NCBI RefSeq assembly: GCF_000981385.1
Contig: NZ_LATZ01000130.1
Coordinates: 1 to 64,000, forward strand
Direction of reading: 5' to 3'
Source of the DNA: Bacillus sp. SA1-12
GTDB taxonomy: Bacteria; Bacillota; Bacilli; Bacillales; Bacillaceae
Length of the DNA: 64,000 nucleotides
Shown here: positions 17,907 to 28,817 of the stretch, piece by piece
Layout: each line of letters begins with the position of its first letter
Numbering within the stretch: the stretch's first letter is position 1
Position numbers and translations under genes: made by a program
Notes under the pieces: model-generated
What the model saw: the letters and a program-made list of their open reading frames with translations, nothing else
Database searches by the model: none
Told to the model about the DNA's origin: nothing

Positions 17907-17963
17907 TACCTTCAATCCTTAATTATGTTTTAACAAAATAAGGTAATGAACTGCTTCATCTGA

Positions 17964-18713
17964 TTAAGCATCCCAAACAAGTCTGCCATCTTCTGTAATA
18001 AGTTCACCTACTGAAGGAAGGATCATGCTTGCTAATGGTTCAAGCTGCTCCCTTTTACTGGCTCCTGTTAATACACCGATTCCTAGACCAGCAGCTGCGT
18101 TTTTAGCAAAGGTTAAATCTACGATTGTATCTCCAACAATCACCACTTCCTCTGGCTTCAATTGACATTGTCTGCAAAATTCCTCTGCCATTAGAGGATT
18201 TGGTTTTTTTTCATAGCGGTCCGATGATCCAATAAACCCAAAGTACTGTTCAACTTGAAGCTTCTTTAAGCAGATTTTTGTTGATTCATAATCATCTGCA
18301 GTTGCAACCCCTAGCACAAACCCTCGATTAGTTAACTCCAGCAGTAATGACTTTAAGTCTGCAGCCGGTTGAATGTTTTCAGCATGAAGCTTTGTTAAAG
18401 CTAACAATCTTTCCGTAATCCACTCATATAGTGGCTTAGAAGAACGGAAGACTAAACCATGTTTTTGGAGAATACCTTCAAATGCGTCGTTGATGTCACG
18501 GGTTGTACCAGATGCTAAAATCCCATCAGCAGAAATGAACTCCTCTGCGACCCCGATTGATTTTAATAAGTCGGTTTTCAAATAGCCGTTCTTATCCGCA
18601 GTAACTTTAACTAATAACTGATCAACTAGGTCAAATGCGACTGGGACCCATATCGAATGAAAATCAATAAGAGTTCCATCTTTATCAAATAAGATGCCTT
18701 TAATTTTATTCAT
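17964..18713 (-). CDS. HAD-superfamily phosphatase
   Basis: 249 residues from the ATG at 18713, placed seven bases after GGTGAT; a GTG four codons upstream would lie too close to its ribosome site. Motif I is FDKDGTL (nucleophile first Asp, acid/base second), motif II the threonine in LGVATADDYES, motif III the lysine near RYEKKPNP, and motif IV VIVGDTIVDL. The helical cap between motifs I and II places it near phosphoglycolate phosphatase-like enzymes. Substrate unknown. Likely its own transcription unit. Confidence 0.85.
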   Translation of the reverse strand: MNKIKGILFDKDGTLIDFHSIWVPVAFDLVDQLLVKVTADKNGYLKTDLLKSIGVAEEFISADGILASGTTRDINDAFEGILQKHGLVFRSSKPLYEWITERLLALTKLHAENIQPAADLKSLLLELTNRGFVLGVATADDYESTKICLKKLQVEQYFGFIGSSDRYEKKPNPLMAEEFCRQCQLKPEEVVIVGDTIVDLTFAKNAAAGLGIGVLTGASKREQLEPLASMILPSVGELITEDGRLVWDA

Positions 18714-18850
18714 CTTTAATATCACCAGCCTTTCTATGCAGCTCTGCCTACGTTCGAGTGACTAGTTATCCAACCTTCGAATCTTCTTTTCCAGCAAGCT
18801 TTACGTTTGGTAAGTGCATATATACACTCTTAATCTATAATAAACTTTAC

Positions 18851-20560
18851 CTATGCTTTGCTGCCAACAGTAAATGTTGCCGAAGCAACAGCATCATATC
18901 CACTGCCGTAGAAATAAACGAGTTTATAGGTTGAGCCTTCTTTGTATCTGTCAGGATAGATATTATCTTTCGGATTATACGTTACTTTAAAGGTTCCATT
19001 CTCTACTTTTGTATACATCCACCAGATTGAAGCCGGACCTCCCGGCTCTTCATTTACTTCATATAATCCGATCCAGTCACTTTGAGGAACTCTGGCATTT
19101 TCTAACGTGACTTCTACTGTATCCGCTGTTCCATTTAATGTATCTTTTGATAAGGTAATGGCTACTTCTTTCACTTCACCTTGCAGTGTTTTACCTGTTG
19201 CTTTTAAAGCATTCTTACTTCCATTTCCATAGGCATCAAGCGCTTGTACTTCAAGCTCATATCTTGTATTAGGTTTTAATCCATCAAGATTTAGCACTAA
19301 CGGATTTGGAACAAAATCTTTATAGAATTCTGAAAAGGCAAGGAATTCCTTCTCTGCTTTTCCAGTCCCCAAGTTTCTGGCTACTATTTTATAATCGTGG
19401 ACAAGAAGATTGTCTTTCGCTTGGCTAAAAGCGATCGTTAATCCAGTTAAAGTTGGTTGGACGATCGTCAGCTTTGCATCTTTTTCAAAGATAGGAGCCG
19501 TTTTGTCTGCTCTTTTTTCAGTGTAAAGGAACTTATCCTTATTGGCAGGGGAACTAATGACAAATGGCTCACCTGTCCAGTCATTGTTATGAATATCACG
19601 ACGTTTAATGACGACTTTGTTATAATATACCTCTACAATAAGAGCTTGATTAAGAAAATCAGCCCCCTCAGGCACTTCCCCTTGAATTCTTCCAGCATCA
19701 AGCCATATATAAGAGCCTGTAGAAGTACCTACAGTCGTAAAATCTTTTTGATGGATAATTCTTGGATCGTCCAATGGATAATGTGTGTGACCAGAAAACG
19801 TGATCGCCTGCGGATACTCCTTTAACGTGTTATAAAAAAGATCTCTATTTCCGGAGAAGCCCCACTCACTTCCATAAATCGTATCTTTAATTGGCTGGTG
19901 ATGGAAAACAAATATCGGTTTTTTAGGATCATCCGCTTTTGCTTGCTTTAATTTTTCACCCAGCCAGTTAATTTGCTTAACAGAAAAAGTCCCCTCTGTA
20001 TTTCCATCCTCAGTTCCGAGAATAATAAAATGATAGCCTTTAATCACTTTATGAAAATAAATCGATTCCATCCCTGTTTTCTTAAAGAAAAGCTTTTGCG
20101 CATCAGCTACGGATAATCCATTCCAGTAATCATGGTTTCCAATGGCCATTAAAGAAACGGCCTGTGATTGTTTTCCGGCATTATAGATGGACATAAAGCG
20201 ATCGTATTCTTCTGTAAATCCATTATCGGTTAAATCTCCGACCACAACAAAGGCATCTTGCTTAGGTGCAACGTCATTCAACTGCTGAAGCGTATTACTA
20301 AACTTCTGTATATCCTTTGTACCAGTCTTTTTAATATGTACATCACTTATGACAGGAAACACAAGAATAGGCTTACTGCGATGACCATTCTTCTCTTTAT
20401 CATCAGCAGCAAAAGCGGTTAAATTGCTCATTGGATTAACCAACGCCATCCCTAAAGAAAGCCCTGCAACCTTTGTCGTTCCCTCTAAAAACTTTCTTCT
20501 GGTGAATTTCTTTTCTTTTGATTCGATTTGTTCATCTTGAAATTCAAATTCATTAGCCAT
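18851..20560 (-). CDS. Tat-exported calcineurin-like metallophosphoesterase
   Basis: 569 residues. The N-terminus has a twin-arginine signal (FTRRKFLEGTTKVAGLSLG) cut near AFA at about 52, so it is exported folded. The phosphoesterase domain (about 65-340) shows the five metal motifs: SDVHI, VVGDLTDNG, GNHDYW, FHHQPI and FSGHTHYPL. Residues about 365-460 form a fibronectin type III-like module (LDGLKPNTRYELEVQALD), and the last 100 residues a further beta-sandwich with WIGLYEVNEEPGGPASIWWM. Substrate unknown; extracellular phosphodiesters are the usual targets of such enzymes. Start ATG behind GGGGATT. Confidence 0.88.
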   Translation of the reverse strand: MANEFEFQDEQIESKEKKFTRRKFLEGTTKVAGLSLGMALVNPMSNLTAFAADDKEKNGHRSKPILVFPVISDVHIKKTGTKDIQKFSNTLQQLNDVAPKQDAFVVVGDLTDNGFTEEYDRFMSIYNAGKQSQAVSLMAIGNHDYWNGLSVADAQKLFFKKTGMESIYFHKVIKGYHFIILGTEDGNTEGTFSVKQINWLGEKLKQAKADDPKKPIFVFHHQPIKDTIYGSEWGFSGNRDLFYNTLKEYPQAITFSGHTHYPLDDPRIIHQKDFTTVGTSTGSYIWLDAGRIQGEVPEGADFLNQALIVEVYYNKVVIKRRDIHNNDWTGEPFVISSPANKDKFLYTEKRADKTAPIFEKDAKLTIVQPTLTGLTIAFSQAKDNLLVHDYKIVARNLGTGKAEKEFLAFSEFYKDFVPNPLVLNLDGLKPNTRYELEVQALDAYGNGSKNALKATGKTLQGEVKEVAITLSKDTLNGTADTVEVTLENARVPQSDWIGLYEVNEEPGGPASIWWMYTKVENGTFKVTYNPKDNIYPDRYKEGSTYKLVYFYGSGYDAVASATFTVGSKA

Positions 20561-20773
20561 TTTTTAATCCCCTATCTATCAATAATTTTTCCTATGATAA
20601 ATTACTAAATCTAATCCTATACAATCCTTAAAGAGCAACACCCGCCTAATTAGTTCATCGGTTAATTAAGTACATATTATCGAATGAATGTGCATTTATT
20701 GTGAAATATATGTAAATTAATTCTAAATAAACATTAAAATTCAATTAAATACAACCATTTCAACATTTACATA

Positions 20774-20810
20774 TAAAAAAATAGCCTCCCGTCATTGGCA
20801 GGAGGCTTAT
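20774..20810 (-). terminator. Terminator of the DeoR-type regulator gene
   Basis: AGCCTCC...GGAGGCT stem with AAAAAAA on the plus strand (T run on the minus strand), just after the regulator stop. Confidence 0.88.
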
Positions 20811-20823
20811 CATTCTGCTTTTT

Positions 20824-21588
20824 TTACTTATTTATGATTTGGATCCCATTATTTAAATACTTATCTCGGATTTTCTCACTTAAATTTGAATCCGTTATGA
20901 TGGAATCAACTTGGTCAATGTTACATACTTTCATTAGCGAAACAACATCGAACTTGCTGCTGTCTGCCACAACAATTGCTTTCTGAGCCTGTTTTAACAT
21001 TTGACTTTTTAATTGGATCTCACCTATTCCATAATCAGTTAGTCCTTGTGCCAAAGAAACTCCGCTCATGCTCATAAAAAACGTATCAATAAAAAATTGA
21101 GAAATGAATTTTTCAGCCATCTCTCCTACTAGACAAAGCTCTTGGTTTCTTAAAACTCCTCCAGGAAGAATGATTGTATAATTCGGCATCTCTGCCAACT
21201 CATTCGCAATGGGTAATGAATTCGTTAATATGGTCAATCGTTCGAACTTTTTTTTGAAAGCTTTAGCAATTTCTGTGTTCGTTGTACTAACATCCATTGC
21301 AATCGATTGGCCTTCTGAAACAAACCTTGTCGCGATCTCCGCAATCTCCTTCTTTTCTGCAGTATGTTTCGTTTCACGCGTTGTGAAGGTCAGTTCAACA
21401 CTGTTTACCTCATCTAAGACGGCACCGCCGTGAACCCGTTTTAAATATCCTTCTTTTTCAAGATACTCTAAGTCTCTTCTTACTGTTTCAAATGAAACTC
21501 CAAAACGTTTTATTAAGGCCGAAACTTTCACTGACCCATTTTCATTCAGGAGATCTATGATATCATTATACCGTTGCTGTGCAAACAT
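20824..21588 (-). CDS. DeoR/GlpR-family transcriptional regulator
   Basis: 254 residues. The N-terminal winged helix-turn-helix has the DeoR signature (VKVSALIKRFGVSFETVRRDLEYLEKEGYLKRVHGGAV). The C-terminal sugar-phosphate sensor domain is of the phosphosugar isomerase-like DeoRC fold, with AMDVSTTNTEIA and VVADSSKFD. Such proteins mostly repress sugar or nucleoside catabolic operons and are released by a phosphorylated sugar. No catabolic gene lies next to it, so the target is unknown. ATG behind GGAGTGGGG. Confidence 0.9.
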   Translation of the reverse strand: MFAQQRYNDIIDLLNENGSVKVSALIKRFGVSFETVRRDLEYLEKEGYLKRVHGGAVLDEVNSVELTFTTRETKHTAEKKEIAEIATRFVSEGQSIAMDVSTTNTEIAKAFKKKFERLTILTNSLPIANELAEMPNYTIILPGGVLRNQELCLVGEMAEKFISQFFIDTFFMSMSGVSLAQGLTDYGIGEIQLKSQMLKQAQKAIVVADSSKFDVVSLMKVCNIDQVDSIITDSNLSEKIRDKYLNNGIQIINK

Positions 21589-21746
21589 AGCCCCACTCCT
21601 ATCACCTTATAACAATAAAATACAACTAAATGAAGTAATTTACAACAAAATACAAATTACTATTTTTATTTCATTCACATAAGATATGAAGAGCAGAGCC
21701 AGCATCTTGCCATATTAAAAAGATTTTAGAGATTCCTTCATTAAGA

Positions 21747-21800
21747 AAAGCGCAAGCGCCTTGCTCTGCCTAGGGCAAATAAGACGCTCTGCAATAAAAG
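21747..21800 (+). repeat. GCGCAAGCGCC-type Bacillus repeat
   Basis: AAAAGCGCAAGCGCCTTGC followed by GGGCAAATAAGACG, a motif common between genes in many Bacillaceae. It lies in the 440-base gap between the DeoR-type regulator and the ABC-F gene, in which nothing else was recognised. A shorter related stretch is at about 59858-59890. Confidence 0.6.
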
Positions 21801-22034
21801 ATGTTTTTTATCTTACCTTCCTTACTTTTATCCTCAATGCACAATGTTTAATGATTCTGGTATATTTCTATTCTAATCTCTGGCGTCATTTCATCTGGAT
21901 TTAAAGATTGAAAATAACCCAATATTGAGATCATAAGGGGTCCAATATCATGTGATATAAATGAGATCGCCTGATTTCACTCATTTTCAGTCAAGCACCT
22001 TTCTGCTTTTGCCATTTTTACTTAAGTCAAATGG

Positions 22035-23912
22035 TTATTTATCAAGTTGTTCATAAAGTTCTTCCCACTGCCTCTCAAGTTCCTCCTTTTCTTTATATAG
22101 TTGTTGTAAATGCTCCAATTCTTGAATCTCCCCTAAGCTTCTCTCCAATTCTGAAATCTTTTGTTCTACCCTTTCTAAATCCTTTTCCGCGAATTCATAC
22201 TTGACGTTCTGTTCTTCTATCGTCTTCTTCATAGCAGGTAATTTATTTTTATCTTTTTCTACTGTTACTTGTTTTGCCTTGCTTTTTTTTAAAACCATTT
22301 TATCCTTAGCCCAATTGTAGTTCCCTTCAAAACAATGAACTTCTTTTGAATCAATCCAATAAATCTTTTCAAATAACTTATTTAGGAAATAACGATCGTG
22401 AGAGACGGCTAAAATCGTTCCGTTATATTCTTCAAGTGCTTCTTCTAAAACTTCTTGAGACTCAATATCCAAATGGTTAGTTGGCTCATCTAATATAAGG
22501 AAATTAATGTCTTGATACATAAGTTGGGCTAAACGAAGCCTTATTCTTTCTCCCCCACTAAGCTGAGAAACTTTTCGGAAAACCATATGGCCATAAAATA
22601 AAAACCTAGCCAAGATATGTCTTGCTTCTCCCTCTGTCACCCTTACCTCATTGCGAAATGCCTCAATGATTGTTTCATGATCAATATCAGAAAAAATGTT
22701 TTGAGATAAGTACCCAATCTTTACGTTACTACCTATCCTAACTTCTCCTTCATCAGCTTGCAGGTGCCCAAGAATCAGTTTGATTAAGGTTGATTTTCCT
22801 GTTCCATTCTCTCCGACAATAGCAACTCGTTCTTGATAGGTCACATGGATTTGGACTTGTTCAAATAATGACTTTTCTCCAAAACGTTTTGATATTCCAT
22901 TAAGCATAATAACGTCATTTCCACTTCGATCAGAAGAATCCATCTCAAGATTCATTTTCTTTCGATTTATTTTGGGACGATTCAGTTTTTCCATTCTTTC
23001 TAATGCTCTTTCCATATTTCTCGCTCGTTTATGCAGACCTTCATTAGGTGGATTGGCTCTGTTTGCCCACTCTCTTAGCCGTTTGATCGCTTCCTTCATT
23101 TTCTTTATTTTCTTTTGCTGCTCTTCATATGCTTGGAATTCTCTTAGAAGCCGTTCCTCTTTTTCTTTCACAAAGCCAGAAAAGTTTGTATGATAGCATT
23201 CAATTTCTCCATCCTCTAAATTCAATATTTTATTCACAACCTCATCAAGAAAATAACGATCATGCGAAATGACGACAACCGTTCCACTATAATCTTTCAA
23301 AAAGCTGCCAAGCCATTCCACCGCCATCAAATCTAAATGATTGGTCGGTTCATCCAATAATAATAAGTCTGGTTTTTTGAGAAGAATAAGGGCCAAGCCA
23401 ACCTTCGTTTTTTCTCCGCCACTTAATTTGGCAAATAACTTATTAAGCAGATCATGAATGTTTAGGCCGTTAACGATTTTTTCGATATTTGCCTCAATTT
23501 CATATCCCCCTTTTAATGTAAATTGGTCTTGGAGATTCCCATAATCATCGATTAATTTTTGTAGTTTCTCTCCGTTTGTTTCCTTCCCCATTTCAACCTC
23601 AAGTTTCTTCATTTTTTCTTCTATTTGGAAAAGCTCTGAAAAAGCTGTTTTCAAAACATCCTTAGTCGTTGATTCTCCAGGAAAGTTTGGAATTTGCTCA
23701 AGATAGCCAATTTCAATTCCTTTTTTCCAATGTATTTGGCCCGAATCAGTTTTTTCTTCACCAGCCAGCAAACGAAAAAACGTTGTTTTTCCACCCCCAT
23801 TTCTCCCAACTAAACCAACCCGATCCTTTTCGTGAATTTCAACTGATATATTTTCAAAGATGGGAGTACCACCATACATTTTTCCTACTTGATTTACACT
23901 GCATGCGATCAT
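22035..23912 (-). CDS. ABC-F family ATPase (ribosome-acting, possible antibiotic protection)
   Basis: 625 residues from the ATG at 23912, nine bases after GAGGAGG; an ATG two codons earlier sits too close. Two ABC domains without membrane segments: Walker A GRNGGGKTT and GENGTGKST, signatures LSGGEKTK and LSGGERIR, Walker B LLLLDEPTNHLD and FLILDEPTNHLD. The linker between them (about 245-325) is long, charged and helical, as in ABC-F proteins that reach into the ribosomal P/E region. A C-terminal coiled coil (about 540-625) follows. It may be a housekeeping translation factor or an antibiotic-protection factor; the attenuator-like leader favours the latter. The two cannot be told apart from sequence alone. 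Confidence 0.88.
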   Translation of the reverse strand: MIACSVNQVGKMYGGTPIFENISVEIHEKDRVGLVGRNGGGKTTFFRLLAGEEKTDSGQIHWKKGIEIGYLEQIPNFPGESTTKDVLKTAFSELFQIEEKMKKLEVEMGKETNGEKLQKLIDDYGNLQDQFTLKGGYEIEANIEKIVNGLNIHDLLNKLFAKLSGGEKTKVGLALILLKKPDLLLLDEPTNHLDLMAVEWLGSFLKDYSGTVVVISHDRYFLDEVVNKILNLEDGEIECYHTNFSGFVKEKEERLLREFQAYEEQQKKIKKMKEAIKRLREWANRANPPNEGLHKRARNMERALERMEKLNRPKINRKKMNLEMDSSDRSGNDVIMLNGISKRFGEKSLFEQVQIHVTYQERVAIVGENGTGKSTLIKLILGHLQADEGEVRIGSNVKIGYLSQNIFSDIDHETIIEAFRNEVRVTEGEARHILARFLFYGHMVFRKVSQLSGGERIRLRLAQLMYQDINFLILDEPTNHLDIESQEVLEEALEEYNGTILAVSHDRYFLNKLFEKIYWIDSKEVHCFEGNYNWAKDKMVLKKSKAKQVTVEKDKNKLPAMKKTIEEQNVKYEFAEKDLERVEQKISELERSLGEIQELEHLQQLYKEKEELERQWEELYEQLDK

Positions 23913-23943
23913 ATTCATTATCCTCCTCGAATAAAAAAGTACT

Positions 23944-24038
23944 CAAAAAAACCATGAGAAGACATAACCTCCCATGGCTTAATGAATTAGGACTTTTTAT
24001 GGCATAAAAATAAGAGAGCATGAAAAAGCTCTCTTTTT
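23944..24038 (-). promoter_or_regulatory. Attenuator-like leader of the ABC-F gene
   Basis: On the minus strand, three hairpins precede the start: AAGAGAGC...GCTCTCTT with a T-rich tail (24012-24035), TTTTTATGCCATAAAAA (about 23994-24010), and CCATGGGAGG-TTATGT-CTTCTCATGG followed by TTTTTTT (23945-23977). The last is a full intrinsic terminator only about 30 bases upstream of the GAGGAGG site, so transcription would normally stop before the gene. Leaders of this kind control ABC-F resistance genes such as vmlR. The antiterminator fold is not worked out. Confidence 0.6.
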
Positions 24039-24450
24039 ACCTGTCCTGATATAATGTGGGTTAAGAGATGTTTTCACCGTTTTAGATGCTATTCAATTGC
24101 TTAAAAAGGACACACGTATCCCGTTAACAACTGAAGCAGCAAATTTTGCACGGTTAAGATATAAAAATTCAGTCCAGAAACCGTGCACTAAAACAGCTTG
24201 ATTTAACATCCTTCCCCACCTCCGTTCATGATTATTCTCTTCCATTTTATTCCCTTTACTTTCATTTTTCAAGGGGGTTCCGACTACCATTTTAAGAAAA
24301 TAATACAATTGTTAAGATTTGTGATCCAGTTTCACGGATAAATGGCAAAACGGTCTCCTTCACTATATCTATTTTTTGTATAAATATCCAAATTAACTTC
24401 CATCTGACTCTTTTATTAAATAAAACACCATTTTTCTCCTCTCATAAAAA

Positions 24451-24477
24451 CAAAAAACACCCCGAAGGATGTTTTCA
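24451..24477 (-). terminator. Terminator of the GH1 gene
   Basis: AACATCC-TTCGG-GGTGTT followed by TTTTTG on the minus strand, about 90 bases after the stop of the glucosidase gene. The remaining sequence between 24039 and 24450 shows only AT-rich bases. Confidence 0.75.
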
Positions 24478-24566
24478 TTAAGGTTTATATTAAGAAAGGT
24501 AGAGGTTCTAGTAGAATCCTAAGAGTCCTGATATGTTATTTGAAAATCACAACACTAACCTTTTTC

Positions 24567-26226
<1,660 letters not shown>

Positions 26227-26455
26227 CTCAAAGAACCTTTTTAATAACAACAATTCTCTTAGAAGAAAGCCTTCAAAAAAGACTATATTAGACATCTTAC
26301 CGATCAGAAAAGAGATCGTAAATAATTGTGGGCTATCTAGTTTTTATTAACAAAGGTAGTTATTTGTTACACAGATGTAACACAGTGTGACTTGGCAAGG
26401 AGTTGTGATAAAATGATGTTTACAAAGTGAAATGATAGAAGGAGATGCTATATAC

Positions 26456-27187
26456 ATGTTTTCTAATGACATTATTGCCTCTTTCAATGAATTAGAAATG
26501 TCTTTATATAACTACATCAGTCAAAATAGCGAGAAAGTTGCTTATATGCGTATTCGTGAGCTGGCTGATGAAACCCATGTATCAACGGCAACAATTTTAC
26601 GTTTCTGTCGCAAACTAAATTGTGAAGGGTTTTCTGAATTCAAAGTGAAGCTGAAAATGCATCTGGAAAACGGTAAAAAGACGAGGATCAAAAGCACACA
26701 GCATTCGTTAGTAGAATTTTTTGAGCGGACCCTAAAGGGTGATATTGAAGCAAAAATCAAGAAGGCTGCAAGTCTAGTGACCAATGCCGATAATGTGATT
26801 TTTATTGGAATTGGAAGCTCAGGTATTCTGGCCGAATATGGTGCGAGATATTTCTCAAGCTTAGGCAAATTTTCAATGTATATTAAAGACCCTCACTTTC
26901 CAATTCACTCCAAGCTCATGTTTAATAGTGTTACCATTGCCTTATCTGTTTCAGGGGAAAATTCGTTTACCGTTACCCATCTTCATCAGCTTAAACAAGA
27001 AGGAAGCAAAATCATAAGTATCACAAACAATAAGTTGTCAACCATTGCCAAGATCTCAGACCTTAATATTCCTTATTATGTAACAGAGGAATTTTATGAA
27101 GAGGCGAATATTACCACTCAAGTACCTGTTGTTTATATTCTGGAAGCTATGGCGCGTGAGATCTATCAGCTTAATCAAACGGTTTAA
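26456..27187 (+). CDS. RpiR/MurR-family transcriptional regulator
   Basis: 243 residues from the ATG at 26456 (AAGGAG lies 11 bases upstream, better than at the ATG eight codons earlier). The N-terminal helix-turn-helix of the RpiR type reads RIRELADETHVSTATILRFCRKL. The C-terminal SIS domain binds phosphosugars: FIGIGSSGILAEYGARYF, then ALSVSGENSF and ISITNNKLSTIA. It is divergent from the GH1 phospho-beta-glucosidase, so it probably controls that gene in response to a phosphorylated glucoside or glucose phosphate. Confidence 0.9.
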   Translation: MFSNDIIASFNELEMSLYNYISQNSEKVAYMRIRELADETHVSTATILRFCRKLNCEGFSEFKVKLKMHLENGKKTRIKSTQHSLVEFFERTLKGDIEAKIKKAASLVTNADNVIFIGIGSSGILAEYGARYFSSLGKFSMYIKDPHFPIHSKLMFNSVTIALSVSGENSFTVTHLHQLKQEGSKIISITNNKLSTIAKISDLNIPYYVTEEFYEEANITTQVPVVYILEAMAREIYQLNQTV

Positions 27188-27206
27188 ACAAACGTTTATT
27201 TAATAA

Positions 27207-27245
27207 GAAAATCCACCCCTATAATGCGGGTGGATCCTGCTTTTT
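27207..27245. terminator. Bidirectional terminator between rpiR-type gene and mtlD
   Basis: ATCCACCC / GGGTGGAT stem with T-rich tails on both strands (CTGCTTTTT on plus, TTTTCTTATT on minus), shared by the two convergent genes. Confidence 0.85.
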
Positions 27246-28380
27246 ACGATTGTTCAGCTACCTTTACAACTAACGGATGATCTGGTGCTAAGTCTGCAAT
27301 CTTGCTAAAGGCTGCGGCAGCTCCTTTTTCTTCAACCATTTCTTTAAGTGTCAGTGATTCCTGGTCTTCCTCCGAAACAAATGCAAGAGCAGCTGCGATC
27401 ACGGTCACTAAATGCTCAGGTACTTGATTAAATTGCTTCATGTATTCAAGCGCAGGTGCCACTAAGCGATCTTTTGCGCCTAGCTTGCGAAGCGGAGCCC
27501 GTCCGACACGTTTGACGTCATCAACGATATATGGATTGGAAAAACGGCCGATAATTTTTTCAATATATTTTTGATGCTCTGCTTCATCAAAACCATATTT
27601 CGCAATCAGGACCTTACCTGTTTCTTCAAGTGTCCCTAACACTTTTTGCTTGATGGTTTCATCACTGATCGCTTCTGCAATTGTTTCATATCCTGCTGCA
27701 TTTCCGAGATAGGCTGTTGATGCATGACCAGTATTGACAGTAAATAGTTTTCGCTCAATATACGCCTGAAGATTGTCAACAAATAGGGCTTCTTTAATCT
27801 CAGGCTTAGTCCCTTTGAGTTCTGTTGAATCAATGACCCACTCATGGAATGGCTCAACTAAAACGTCCAGAAGTCTTTCATTCTGCTGATTTGGTACGAT
27901 TCGATCTACCGCTGAATTTGGAAAGCCTACATGCTCCTGTACCCATGCTGTTTCCTCTTCATTTAACGCTTCAAGAACATGCTTTTTCAGCTCGCTGCTT
28001 CCGCCAACCATGTTTTCACAAGCAATGATATTTACAGGCTGACTAGCTGCTTGCATTCGTTTTTTAAGCCCTTCCGCAATAAGCGGGGCAATAAATTTTA
28101 AAATATTCGGTCCTACCGCTGTCGTCACAAGGTCCGCTGTTGAAATAGCTTCAATCACAGCCTTTGGGTTATGCTGGCTGTTCATTCCTGAGACCCCTCT
28201 AACATGAAACTCTTGCTTTTGTTCATTGGCTAGAATAACGTGATATGCTTTCTCTTTATTGATTTCATTAATCAGGGCTTCATTGACATCAACAAAAGCT
28301 ACGTCATAGCCAGATCGATGCAGCAAAAGGCCAATGAAGCCTCTGCCGATATTACCGGCTCCGAAATGCGTTGCTTTCAC
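27244..28380 (-). CDS. mtlD: Mannitol-1-phosphate 5-dehydrogenase
   Basis: 378 residues. The NAD-binding motif is at the very start (THFGAGNIGRGFIG), and the catalytic polyol-dehydrogenase region contains KLFTVNTGHASTAYLG with a conserved lysine/asparagine/histidine set. It oxidises mannitol 1-phosphate to fructose 6-phosphate with NAD in the cytoplasm, the last step of the mtl pathway. It starts with GTG after AGGTGAAC, one base beyond the mtlF stop, as the final gene of the mtl operon. Confidence 0.95.
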   Translation of the reverse strand: MKATHFGAGNIGRGFIGLLLHRSGYDVAFVDVNEALINEINKEKAYHVILANEQKQEFHVRGVSGMNSQHNPKAVIEAISTADLVTTAVGPNILKFIAPLIAEGLKKRMQAASQPVNIIACENMVGGSSELKKHVLEALNEEETAWVQEHVGFPNSAVDRIVPNQQNERLLDVLVEPFHEWVIDSTELKGTKPEIKEALFVDNLQAYIERKLFTVNTGHASTAYLGNAAGYETIAEAISDETIKQKVLGTLEETGKVLIAKYGFDEAEHQKYIEKIIGRFSNPYIVDDVKRVGRAPLRKLGAKDRLVAPALEYMKQFNQVPEHLVTVIAAALAFVSEEDQESLTLKEMVEEKGAAAAFSKIADLAPDHPLVVKVAEQS

Positions 28381-28381
28381 C

Positions 28382-28813
28382 TTAGTTCACCTCGCTAAGG
28401 AGCTGAAGAATTTCCTCTTTTGACCCAGCTTGGACCAATTTCTCAACATTTTCTTCTTCTGAGCACACAATCGCGATTTTAGAAAGGATCTCTAAATGCT
28501 CGTCGCCTTTTCCTGCAATACCGATTAAGATTTTCACAATATTGCCGCCGCCAAAATCAACACCTTCTGGAACTTGAATAACAGAAAGACCTGATTCAAT
28601 GACCGCTGTTTTTGCATCTTCTGTGCCATGCGGAATGGCAATGAAATTGCCCATGTAAGTTGATGACAATTCTTCTCTTTGAAACATCGCATCAATATAT
28701 TCTTCCTTCACATAACCGCGGTCAACAAGAATTTGACCAGTTGCTTTAATTGCTTCTATTTTGTTTGCTAGTTTTTGATTTAATAAAATATTTGCTTCAT
28801 TTAAGATACTCAT
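28382..28813 (-). CDS. mtlF: Mannitol-specific PTS enzyme IIA
   Basis: 143 residues from the ATG at 28813 (AAGGAG about 12 bases upstream; a GTG four codons earlier lacks room). Single IIA domain of the mannitol/fructose family with the phosphorylatable histidine in NFIAIPHGTED near residue 60. It passes phosphate from HPr to the IIB domain of MtlA. It sits between mtlR and mtlD with gaps of only a few bases, so translation is probably coupled. Confidence 0.94.
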   Translation of the reverse strand: MSILNEANILLNQKLANKIEAIKATGQILVDRGYVKEEYIDAMFQREELSSTYMGNFIAIPHGTEDAKTAVIESGLSVIQVPEGVDFGGGNIVKILIGIAGKGDEHLEILSKIAIVCSEEENVEKLVQAGSKEEILQLLSEVN

Positions 28814-28817
28814 TGGT

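Noticed and set aside
24093-24308. 71-codon minus-strand frame upstream of the ABC-F gene
   Set aside because: TTG start, no ribosome site, atypical composition; overlaps the promoter region of the ABC-F leader.
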